Positions 13,501-26,218 of a stretch of 64,000 bases of DNA are shown here, one piece after another (within the stretch, counting starts at the first letter, position 1; every line of letters starts with the position of its first letter). Under the pieces are notes generated by a model. That model worked only from the letters and a program-made list of their open reading frames with translations, had not been told where the DNA came from and ran no database searches. The stretch lies in the NCBI GenBank assembly GCA_020086605.1, contig JACBWW010000015.1, positions 18,520,629-18,584,628 on the forward strand, given 5' to 3'. A program made the translations under genes and the position numbers. This DNA is from Lanius collurio (Eukaryota > Chordata > Aves > Passeriformes > Laniidae).

Positions 13501-16500
13501 AAAAAGCATTTGTATGCTGAGAGTTGATGGAAAGAAGGGATGTTTGCAACTGGAGAGCAACAAGCAGAGGGCAAGAACATGACACATTTCATCTGTGGCT
13601 GTCAAAGCCCCTGTTGTTGGAAGATGTTGTGCCACCATTTGCGTGTCTGTTGAACTTGTACTATAAAGTGCAAGAACTTCTGACTTAAGTTCCTTTCAGT
13701 TTTTATGTTTGACCATGACAGTCTTCTTACAAATTTATTACTTTCTCTTCTAGATTCATTTTTTTCTTGCATACTTTACAGCGTTATTTAATACCTTAAT
13801 AAGCTGCTTTTTGAATATGACCCTTGAGATTCAGAGTGAGGCTATCTTACTTTTAATAATCCTCAAACCACAAGCATGTGCTGCCAGATGGATCTTTCCC
13901 ACTGGCTGGGTATGGAATGAATTGCTTTCCATTTTAACATTCTCCTTCTCTCTTTCCCTCTCCCCGCTCCCCCGCCCTTTTTCACGATCTGCTTAGATTG
14001 CCACTGAGGAGCCGTTGAATCCCATTAAACATGATATAAAGAAAGGCAAGCTTCGATATGTGGCAAATATCTTTCCTCACAAGGGTTATATATGGAATTA
14101 TGGTGCCCTCCCACAGGTAACATTTTTGTTATAATGGTGAAAGTTTTCTGTCTTCTGTTTAAATTGCCTTGTAAATCTTGGATACTGCCTGAATGCAAAT
14201 CAGCTGCAAGAGGGGTGATTCTCTTTGATACATTTGTAAATTAGGATTTTTTTTATGTTGAACTTTATTGTGTCCATAAATTTTGATCAGAATTTGGGTG
14301 TGGGAGTAAATATGTGCTGTGTTTTCAGGAAGGAGTTAAATGATCGAGAAATCTTAAATCTTTTGTCTGTATCTCTGTACTGTAGTGACAGAATTAAATT
14401 GTCATGGTCTGCCATTCAAGAATACTTTGTCAAGTAGACCTTTTCTGCCTAAACAAGGCATTTATTTAAAATCTCATTTAGGATTTTCATGTACTGCAGC
14501 ATAAATTTTAATTGGGATTTCTTAATATCTTTAACAAAGAGGAACACAAGGGCTGTTCTTTTTTAGATGAAACCTCAACTGCCTGGCTCAGCTTTTCTCT
14601 GAACTGTGAGACTTTACTGATTGTGACACATTCCAAACTTTGAGCCTTGACAAACCCAACTAATGGCTGAAATTTTAAGCATAATGAAAAGTTTTAGACT
14701 TTTTAATTTCTGTGAATAACACATTGTACTTAAATTAGTACTGAAGAACATGATGGAGCTTGAAAAGTGTAATTTATTTTCTTTACAGTTAACTGTGAAA
14801 GTTGAGTCCTGAAAATCTGCTTACATGTTTGATCCCTGGAGAGGAGATACTAGGCAGGTGCTGAAGTGCAGCAGTGAAGTTCTTGTCTAGTCAGTAGAGA
14901 AAATTTCCAAGTAGGTATAGTTGGAAACCAGCAATTCCATTTAATGTTCTGAAATTCCTATGTTCCTTAGTGTAAAGCCAGAATTATTTGAAAACGTGGA
15001 TATTTTCCTGCATGAAGGGCTTTATTTTGGACTTAAGAGTATGTTCTTCAGGACAAATGTTCAGCATCCCTTGTTACCTGGTGAGCTAGGGAGGGCTGAA
15101 CATAAGTATAATTTTTATTTTTTACTGTATTAGATTATTTGCTATCATAGCAGAAGTTGCTGTACTGTCCAGAGAACAATACTGTTCCTTCCTTCTGACC
15201 TAGAGGTGAAGAAGTGTGACTGGGCAGAAGAATAGTACTGGTGTGATGCAGCCCTAAATAAACAGCACTTTGGAAGGGTGAAAGGACACAGTCTTAAGAT
15301 GTGCCAGGGGAAGTTTAGGCTAGACATTAAAAAATTTTTTACAGAAAGAATTGTTGTGCACTGGAATGGGCTGCCCAGGGAGATGGTGGAGTCACTATTG
15401 CTGGAGGTCTTTAAGGAAAGACTAGATGTGGCACTCGGTGCCATGATTTAGTTGATAAGGTGGTGTTATGTCATAGGTTGGGCTTGATGATCTCCAAGGT
15501 CTTTTCCAACCTAGATGATTCTGTGAAGAATACTGGAAAAATAAATATTAAATCTAAATTCTCTCTTGATTCCACTTCAGCAGTTTTTTTATAATGATTC
15601 TGCTTTGCCTTCCAGTAGCAGTCAAGTTCTCAAGAACAAGTTTGAGGTGGAGTTACGATCACAGACAACAGGAGCTAGCAGTATAGCTCCTTGGAAAAAA
15701 AGTTTTCTAGAATCTTTTCAACAATACTTAATTGGACTCAAAATTCTTAACGGAAAAGCTTCTCAACTGTAGAATGAGTTACTCATTACTTGCCAGTAAA
15801 AGTAAAAACAAGTACTTGTCTAGTAATTAAGTTAGTATAACTTGGCTAGGATTCCTTGCTTGTGCAGTGCTCAGAGCAGGGGTTTAAACTTGCCTCTTTG
15901 GTCTTAAGCTCTTAACTGTCCTTTGGAATGTACATGTCTCAAAATAGTGAATGAAGAAATACTTCATACCTAAAGCTAAAATCTTTAAATAGCTTGTTGG
16001 GTGCTGACAAATCTGTGTGTGGGAGTGTGGTTAGCTCAAAGCTTAGATGTTTTAGAAAACAACTTAGGTTAATATCATGATATTTAACAAGTATAATAAA
16101 AACGTAATTGTAAGATGTGTTAGCTCGATTCCGCTATCACTGGTAACTAGAAAAATCATGTTCATGGTCCTCTGAGGCCTTAATCACTGCAGTTGGGTAA
16201 AGTGTATCTGTTGAGTCATTGATGCAAGAAAAATACGTCCTCAGTCATCCTCATGTCACTTGTCCAGAATGTGAGTTACTCAGTGTCAGTCCACTGGCTA
16301 TTTATTTTTTCTCTTTCCATTGAGCAAACATGTTCTCAGAAAGCTGATGTTTTTGTTGTTGTTTTTACTAATCTTAGTAATTTAGTGGTAAGATGAGTTG
16401 TAATTTCACTTCAGCTGGTAACTGATAGTTCTCTTTTCCTTTGGCAGACCTGGGAAGATCCAAACCATACGGATAAGATTACAGGATGTTGTGGGGATAA

Positions 16501-19500
16501 TGATCCTATTGACGTTTGTGAAATAGGTTCAAAGGTTTGTATTTATCAGGATTAATTTAATTTATCAAGATTGTTGTAATAATTTGGTAGCAACTTTTGG
16601 AAGAGGAGGACAGACAGAAAACAAAAAATGTGTTAATAGTGTTAGGGACTGACAAAAGTATCAATAGGGGATCTAATGAGAGAATAGGTAAGGAAATGGT
16701 GGATTTTTAAAAAGGAGGAGAAAAGTAGAATTTGGTAAAATCTTTGCACTGGTTAAAGGCAAAAATAAAAGAAGGACATCCTTAAGTTCTGTGGCTGGAC
16801 AATAAGTTTTGGGTGAAGGAGGTGAGGGTTAAGATTTTTGAGGAAGGAAAAGATTTATTTCTTTTTTGTCTGTTAGCAGTATTGGAGCTAGGAATAGGTT
16901 GCTGAAAGATGAGGAGATGAGACAGCATCATGCATATTAAAATTACAAAGTCAGATCCATGAAGGAGGTAAGTTGGAGTTTAGTCATGAGTACAAACAGA
17001 AATGGGTCCTCTTTTCTAGAGAAGTCAGGAACCTGCTGGAGTGTTGCAGAGTTATGAGCCGTGGAGGGATGGATGAAAAAGGTGCAGCAAACACCGTTAG
17101 TAGGTATAAAGGAAAGGTTTAGCTCACTGAAAGAAAATTTTATATATCTAGAGGCAGCAAAGAATCGAGCAATGATGCGTATCAAAAATGGGGTTATGAG
17201 ATGGATGAGTTTGAAAGAGGGATCTCTTACGATATTTAGGTAGGGGGAAATTTAACTGATGACCTGAGTGAAAGTGGCTTTGTTTGGGCTAAGAAACTTA
17301 AAGATTAATTTCAAGGGATCCAGAAAGTGTTAAAAAGGCAATATTAGCTGGTAGGGAGAAGGTTCCTAAAAAAATGCAAAAATTGTTGTGATAGTATTTC
17401 TGGGAGAGTGCTGTGTGTTTATATGGATATTTATATTCCTTCCTCTCTGGAGTCCAGGGGAAGGAATAGCAAGAGAGAAATTAGGACCATGAGTTGAAAA
17501 AGTAGAGAGTCAAGGGACAAGAAGAAGTTTAAAAATGGGTAAGAGACACTTCTGACTTGGAGTTTGAGGAGAAGACCCAAGAAAGTGGAGGGAAACTAGG
17601 GTAAAAGGGAAGGAAAACATTTTTAGCTACTTGTCTAATTAAATAAATGCTGACTGGAGAACTGAGGCTTGGAGAATGGTAATGGTGGGAGATAGGCTAG
17701 AAATACTAAATAGATGTATACTGAGTTTACAGATCTATCTTGCAATTCTGTTACAGGCTGCTGGCCAAAAATGTAAAAGTATTTCTTTTTTTGTAAGGTA
17801 AAAGAGAAATTCTGTGTGTTGTTTTCCAAATCTTTGTGGCATTATGTTCTGTTTCAGATTCGTTTTTCTGGTGAGATTGTTCAGGTGAAGGTCTTGGGTG
17901 TTTTAGCTCTTGTTGATGAAGGAGAGACAGATTGGAAGATAATTGCCATCAGTGTAGATGACCCAGAAGCTCATAAAATCCATGGCAAGTATTTTTGTCT
18001 TTCTTAATGCAGTTATGTCAGAAACAGCAGAATGGTACCTGAGTTTTGGCCACCCAGGATAAGAAGGGGCAGACAGTGGAAAAGCAAGACATTTTTTTTA
18101 TTGCTGTTTAAGTCAGGTGCTTCCTTCAAGGAGGGCATATGTGCTTTCACACTAACCTTTTAAAATGGTTTTCTTGGATTTTCAAGAGGACGTGTCATGC
18201 AGAAAGTCTTTTGACTTCTGAAACACAGCTGCCTTAGAAAGTGACCTCCAAAAAAGTGACAGGCTTATCTCCTGTGTAATAGTGCCTATTTACCCACTTA
18301 TATATTATACTACTGTTTTCCTTGTTGAAAGTGTTTGTTCCTTTTATATTTGCAGGCATTGTGTTGCATTCTGAAAAGGCATTTCCAATATCTTGCCACT
18401 TTTAAGAGGATTGCTTTCAAAGTTTGTTGCTTAGTATGAACAATTAGGTTTCACCTTTTAGCTTGAAAATTTGCAAAGTAAACTGCTAATGCCACTCACC
18501 CTAGTCAGCCTTGATGATGACTGGCTGTGCAGGGGGAAATATCCTGCTCAGATTTGTCCTTGTGGTGATCATTCTTCTGGTATCCTAATGAAACTTGAAT
18601 ACTGAAGTGTGTCCGTGTGAATAACACAAGGTGCAATTCTGATTGCAGATGTGTTAAAGCTGCAAGAAGTTAAGTTTTTACAGCACAGGTAAGGTGCAGT
18701 TTTTCTCTGGATAAATGGAAGTTTGCTTCCTCAAATGGAATATTACTGGGAATCATGAGAATTAAGTGAGGAGGTTTGTCTAAAAGTGATTGTTAGGAGA
18801 CCAAAAACCATATATACCATCAGGTATGTACAATGAGAGCTTGCTCTTTGTTGGTAGGGAGCACCAAGGTGTGGAGTGGCCTTTCTGTAGGAATAGAACA
18901 ATCCAGTAGCTTTTTAAGGAATTGTGTTTCGTAGCCATTGAGGTTTTTTCATGGTTTCTGAATGTAAAGTATATCACTGGACTAGCCCTTCATTCTCAGT
19001 TTTCTTGCAGGTTGTTTTCACATGGAGAATACATGACTTGTGGGAAACAAAGGGGAGGATATGAGGAAAAGGAAACTCTTGGGTTGATGCTGATTAAAAT
19101 CATTGGGCATATGAACTACTACATAGTGGTTTTGACTCTTTAACTACTTTGACAGTTAGAGATTAAGAAGTTCAGCTTAAGGAAAGAGTAAGTAATAGTT
19201 TGCTGTTAATATCAGTATCAATTTAAACCACTCTGTAAAGTGCAGCAAAATGCAATATAAGTGTCAGTAGTTAAAAGAAAAGTGATTAGCACTTCATTTT
19301 TAGACACTATTCTGCTTAAAGACTTACCTTTTCTCGCTAGCAATTTCTGAGAGAATGTGGTCAGAAAAGTGGATGGAAGAATTCAGAAGGAGTCTACTAA
19401 GTAGGGGCAAAACTGTGGCAGTTTATTCCAGTATTATTTATTATATTGGGTCAACTGTGTTTGAAAGCTCTCTCTGGTGTTTTGGTTGGTTTTGTTGGTT

Positions 19501-22500
19501 TTTTTCCCCCAGGTAATGATTGATTTATTTCATCTCTATTACAGCTTGAGTTTATTTGGGAGGGGAGGAATAAGACCTATAGTCTTAAAAAAAAAAAAAA
19601 AAAGAAGAAAAAGAAGTGGGAGGAATGAGCAAACCATTGCCTGTAGTTGATTTAGTTGATTCCTGTGTGCATCCTTTCTTATCAGGAATATGTGCAAAAC
19701 TTAAAGAAGAGAACTATCCTGAGATTCAGAGAAGTGTAGAAATATTTATCCAGTTTAATATGATTTCTCTTTGGGATTGGAGTTGCAGCCCAGGATTTAC
19801 AAAAGAAAGAAAATGGGGAGAAACAAAGCCCCCATCTGCTTTTAGAAAACATGACTGGCTTGCAGTGTTTAACCGCGATCATTCTTCGGTCTGAAAACAA
19901 ACAAATCTGTCAGAGCAGGCAGTACAATATGTCCTTTTATACTTGTTTTTTCCCCTTCCCAAAGTTGTTAATTATCCCAGCATAAAGGGATGGCAGCTAC
20001 AGATAAAACTGCTCTCTCCCTCAGTAATTGATGTGCTGCTGTGTTACGGAGGTGGCCTCCTGGGGAAGATGAGGCTAAGTGTTGTTTTCTAATCCTGTCC
20101 AGTCACTTTTGTATCATTTGTTAAACATTTCCAACTGGACTGAGAATCATCACATTTGCTTTCAACTTAGTATGCACAGAGCCCCCAGTAAACATTTGGA
20201 AAAGATAATTCTGAGACACCAGAGTGGTGATTACTTGCAAACCCCATCCTGAGCTCACACCGTTAACTCATCTTGCTGCTTTAAGCACACCCCAGGTACC
20301 TGGGGTATTCTTCCAGGATCATGATCGTTCTCATAAGTGCAATTGATTTTTCTGAGACTTCACAGAACTCAGAACTGAGAAGTCACAACTTCTGAGTCCT
20401 TCTCATTGTTTATTCATAGCACTCCACTGGACTGTGTTGTGCGGGCATTTATTGGTAAATACTGGCTTAAACTGGAAATACTGCCTAGAACTCTCTCTTC
20501 CACACAGAGGAGTGAGAAACTCTTGTGAAACTTTTGTTTACAGTGACACTGTATTGTACACTGTACTGCGAACTCTTGTTTACAGTACCCAGGAATGATG
20601 AGCAATGCTTAGCACCTGTTTAAGTGGGAACTGTGTCATCAGTAGGAATAGCAGGGACTTGGCATCTTCTTGGACTGACTTTGTACAGTAATCTGTTTGA
20701 AATAATAGCACTTAATTCTGGTGGGCTCAGGGACAATATCTCACCAAATACAAGCTGTATGTCAGATGCAGATAACTGTGTGAGAAAGTTTCTTTTAGAC
20801 TACAATTAGACATCATCAGATTTATCTATTTCAGTAAAATCTGTCTTTGTGGCTGTTGTGTTTCTGCTCAGGCAGTTGCTAGGCAGATGGCTATTAGTGG
20901 ACCAGCAGAGCAACTTTAGACCAAGAAACTCTGAGAAGGGACCTCCTTGCAGACTGAAACACTAAATCTTGGTGATGTAATAGGATTCATTGCTTTCTTT
21001 GTTTTCTTGTTCCTTTTGGTTTGTTGCTTTATTTTTTTTTTGTAAAATAGGTAGGAGGAAAAGTAAATTCTTTTAGTAGAAAGGTTGCTTGTCTGCATAT
21101 CTCATATATGGAATTGAATTTGATATATTGGAGTTCACTTATATATCTGATGTGCTTTACTAGTTTGGGGCTGAAAAGAATGAGTGACACTTTGGTGCTG
21201 TGATTTGGTCTAAATGTATGTAGCATCGTCATACTGGACAAGAGGTTTTAAAAATCACTGGAAGTTGAAGCAGGAATTGTATTTGAAGCAGCTTATGAAG
21301 TCTGACTTTCAAAAGGTCATCTTGCCCTCCTTCAGCAAATTGGACTAATCATGTATGCTGGATGGCATTTTGGAGGTGATTTACTGGCCTGGAATCTTAG
21401 CAGCCATTTTTGCTGCCATTGCTCACTGGAAACATGCCAGGATATTCAACAGCAGTTGGTGATGTCTGCTGGCTTTATTGTGCTGCCATTTGCTGGCTCT
21501 GGTGTAGTTAACTGTGCTGAGTTGCCATGCTGCTTTTACAATGTGCATCTCAAGATAGGGTTAGTGATCAAACCCTAAATGGCAAAACTAAGGCATATTT
21601 TAAGTTTTCTACCATATATTTGTACAGACCTTTACTTGTGAGTGTGTTTTTTCACAGAGAAGCAGCAGAGGCCCAGAAGACCTTTGTTGTGGATTTGTGT
21701 AAGCACTCAGTATAAAGAAATTAATTAGCTGTACCAAGGCTCCCCTCCTACCCCCTGCACATAATACACCAAATGCCTTTATATGGAATGTAGCTGCCAC
21801 TTCCTGTAAACGTTTATAAGATGTTATTAAAAACATATGTCCTCTCTTCCCACAGACCTTGTTTAGAAAGCTTGTTGCAAACATGTTGTTTGAGCTTTGC
21901 TTGCAGGAAGCAGCATCTGTTGTACTAAAAATGGTAGTTTTGTACAAATGCTTTTGTTGCACTGTTCTGTAAAGCCAGCTAGAATTGGGATCTGCCTTCA
22001 CATTGGCTCATTCCCTTGACAGAGAACTAGCAGCAGTTCTTGGTGCCAGCCTCTGGAGATTTTCCATATGGACAGTGAACTGCAACCCTTAATGTGATCT
22101 GCTGTCTCTTTTTAACCCTTGGTGCTTAACTTTGGTGCCCAGAAAAATGAGACCTAAGGTTGTACCCAGGCAGCATAGAGAAATTCCCACGTAGAGTCCG
22201 GTGGGTATGTGCTGATAACATACCTGCGGGATCCTGACCTTGTGCCCTGCTGCTGGGGGCAGGGCTTGCTGGCAGAGGTGAAACTGCTTTGGGCCATGTA
22301 CATGCTTGCTGCTCCCAAACCTGCCCCTTTCGACATCAGCGTGAGTACATGGCACTAAGGGAAGATAGTCAGGGTTAGAAAAAAGTGTCTTAACAGTGTT
22401 TGTTGCAGGAAAGACATCTAAGTTGTTTGCTTTTTTAACAATCATAATAATTTGTAGCTGTCTTCTATAGATATTAGTGTAGTAAATGATTGTACAGCTT

Positions 22501-25500
22501 ATTGTGACCTTTTCTTTTACTTTGTTTGCTTGCTTTTCTGTTTTCTGAGTGTGGTTTTTCTCCTTTCCCCCCTGATATCCCAAAGAGGCTGTTTAGATTT
22601 CAGTGGAAGACAAACTGTCTTTCAAGTTTTTCTATGGTGACTTTTAATGAACTGGAGAGGTGGCTGTTGAGTGAGTCAAGAGCTTCTGTTTTCCTTGTAT
22701 TCAGTATTACGTGCTGACTTGACAGCAACAGCATTGTTACTTTTTTGGGGGTTGTTTTGTTGCATTGTTGCACTTTTTTAATCTGCTTACCAGCAACTTC
22801 CATTATAATACAGGTGTTCTAGGGTCTTTTTTTTAAATTCAAGCTTTCAAATTTAATTTGATGTTTGGTAGCTGTCCCTTATAGTAAAGAATAGTGAAGT
22901 GTAGGGATGAAGGAGAATAACTCAGGAACCCAGGAAGTAAAAGCAACCAATGCCCCCCTTCTTAAGTCCTCAAAACCAGAATATACAGCATCCGTGTAAT
23001 ACTGTAGTCTGATTGTGTTTAGTCATTTTACTTAGGCAAGGTATTTTCCAATAGAGAGAGTGTGAAATTCAGGGAGGTGATTCTATCCATGAAGATAGAA
23101 TCTCCATCAAAAGGAGATAATGGAAGTCTGTCCCAAAGTCCATCCTAATATTTGAGTCCTTTAAATAAGTATAAATAAAACCTCTGAGTAAGGGACAACA
23201 GATGGAGAAGTACCACGTGCCAGTTAGTAGACTGTAAAGCACTTTTGATGAACAGTTTTTATGGGAGCAAATAACCAAGTAGGGGGAATGGAGAAGCAGA
23301 GTTAGGAGAGGCGTTTGCTGGAACAGGAACCAGAAAAAGGAGCAGCAGTAGGAGGAAGTATGCTTGAATTTAAGTAGTGTCTGGAGATGGAGGTCTGGAG
23401 TTTGTCTGCTGCTGGGAGCCAAGGAAATTGCTGGAGCAGCCTGATTTGCTTTACATACTTGAGGAGATACTGTCTCTTCAACAAATGTTAGATATTGTGA
23501 ATTCAAACCTCACAAAAGGAGGAGATGACAAGGGCTCAAGTTGGAGGAGGGATGTTCTCTTGCTTGGAGAGAACAGGGTGATACCCTGGAGTCCTGAAAC
23601 TGATTTGAATTGGAGCTGCAGTTTTATTAGTGCCCAAATGAAGCATTCTGCCTCCAGCCAAGATCCCACCCTTTTCTAAATCATTCCTTCTTGGTTGGTC
23701 TCGCCCACCCACCCTAGTGAAAAGCTTCTTGTGCTCTTAAATATATATTCCAGCTAGAAGACCTGCCTCTAGCACAGCCTTATGTGCCCTTGCTTTTTTC
23801 TGGGATTCTGCCAGTGAAACTCCCTGATCTCCTACAGACAGATGGCCAGAAGCCAAGTTCAAACTGTGTTTTATTCTGAGTCCATAAACACGTAGCCCTG
23901 TTAAGTGTGTGCAAAAGCAAAAATGTACATGGAGTTCTTCAAGGTTTTATGTTTTATTCTTTGGGTAGTGGTAATAGAGTGGAATTTGGGAGTGGCATCT
24001 ATGACATGCCTATTGACATTCAGAATGTCTTCTCACATAGGTCTGGCCTCCCAGTTCAGTCTACATGTCATTTCTCATGGTGGTCTACTGAGAATTGAAT
24101 GGTCTGTAGCATGAGACCTTTTCTCTTCTCTTACTGTTCTATTCAGAAATACTTTAATGTCTTTGTTCAGGTTCACAATGGAATTTTAAAAAAACATTTA
24201 GGCACTTAAATGTGGAAAGCACACAACTAGGTATCAATTCCATGGACTAAGCAACTGATTTTATTGGACTGGACACACAGAAGAGTATCTTAGCAGAAAC
24301 CACTTCCAACCAGATGTCATTAAGTGAGGCATATCTATGGGAGAAGATAATGAAGTAAACAAGTGATACTGAGAGAGCAAGAAGGAGTAATGAAGGGAGA
24401 CGTGAGTGACTTGCAAAACAGTAGAGTAACACTATGGAAGGTGGCCTGAGCAGAGTGAGGTTATGAAGTAGATGGTAGACTACAGCAGTAAAAAGTCAGC
24501 TCCCATTTCCATCAGAAGTGACTGTGGAAAGGAAATAGAAGATTACACCAGCTACAAAGTATGTGGCTTTCAGGAACGACAAGATCCTTTATTGTATCAA
24601 AATAAGTAGAAAAATGTTGAAAGTTTTTCCATGTGAACATGTTGCCAGAGAGTTAATTTGTCAAGGGACCACGCTATTGCAAGTGACAGAAGTAGTGGTG
24701 GTCTCAAAGGACAACCCGTTAAATATGATATGCACAGAGGCAAGGGGGTAAGATCCCAAACTGCATTGTTGATAGGGTAGAATGATTGTGATGTTTCTTC
24801 TCTCTGTATACACCATGGCAGTGTTATCTCTGCCTCACAAGGGTGTCCCACAAATGGCATACATTCCTCTTTGTGTCTTGTCACATCTTTCTACATTGGG
24901 GTTATAGAGGTAGAGGTAGAATTGTTTATGACTGTGAATATGCAGATACCACAAGGTTATCAGTAAAGTTAACGTTTAGAGCTCCTGGAACGTGTCTGTC
25001 TTGTCTTGAAGGAGATGAATTTGGAACTAATGTGAGCAAAAGGATGCCTTTTAATATAAGGTTGACAAGACAAGCCTGTATTTTGTTTAGAGGTGCTGGT
25101 TTAAAGATCCATGTGTTGAAATTGTTTTTATAGCTATTCTTTCATTATCAAAAAATGCTTGTAGCTGCTGCAGTTGCTGGAGGGAAAAATTGCCTCGGTG
25201 AATAAGTATTGAAAGAGGTACCTACTGAGATAAATAAGGAATTTTGTTCTCCTGTCACAAATATGGCCCTTTTATTCATTGTACCTTTAGGTCTTAATTA
25301 ATGAAGGGCAGGAGATGACTGCTTTACCTGCTAGTATGGTTGTGAAACCATGAAACCATAAGGTACAGACTATGGGCAGCTAATGTAATAAAATGAAGTT
25401 TACCTATGACTTTGAAAGTACTCAGTGAAATCAAATTGCTGCAGATCATTTTGGAAACTTCAAAAAATTAATGTTATGAAACCTGTAAGTAAAAATGATC

Positions 25501-26173
25501 AGCCCTTATTTATTTATTTTTAAAATCTTTTTAACCTACAGATATCAATGATGTCAAGAAGCACAAACCGGGTTATCTTGAGGCTACACTTGACTGGTTC
25601 CAATTATACAAAGTCCCTGATGGTAAACCAGAAAATCACTTCGCTTTTGATGGAGAATTTAAAGACAAGGTGAAGATAATGCAAAACTAAAAATGCATTG
25701 TTCTGTCATGTGGCCTCTATAATCCATCCTGGAATTTTTGGAATATTAAAGGAGGAGATTTAACCAAAAGAATTTTGATAAGAGAGACTTTTGCATATGA
25801 TTCATTAGGCTAGGATTAAATAATGTCTGCTGCCTTCCATTTTATTCAGGGAAAATGCATAGGTCATTAAAGAAAGCTTGCAAAAAACATTTAATCCTAA
25901 TCCTGATGAGATTTGCACATGTGTTTGTGTGTTTGTAGCTGTTTTTCAAAGCATTTTAATTCTCCATGTCAGAGTAATGAACAGATTGTGTTTTCAGGTG
26001 TTCTTTCAGTCCTGTTGGTAAATTTTTCTGACTTTTTTTTAAGGGTATGCAGTTTAAGACAATGGGTTGCAGGTTTTTTTCGTATTTGGTAATTGCTCAA
26101 GGTACATATTTTCTTGGTAATTCTGTGTAAAAACATTTGAAGTGTTTAGCTTGAAGGCTGAAAAATTATTTTC

Positions 26174-26218
<45 letters not shown>

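Noticed and set aside
23069..23506. 145-codon minus-strand open frame in intron 7
   Set aside because: It overlaps other open frames on both strands in GA-rich sequence; it looks like compositional bias, and no family is recognised.
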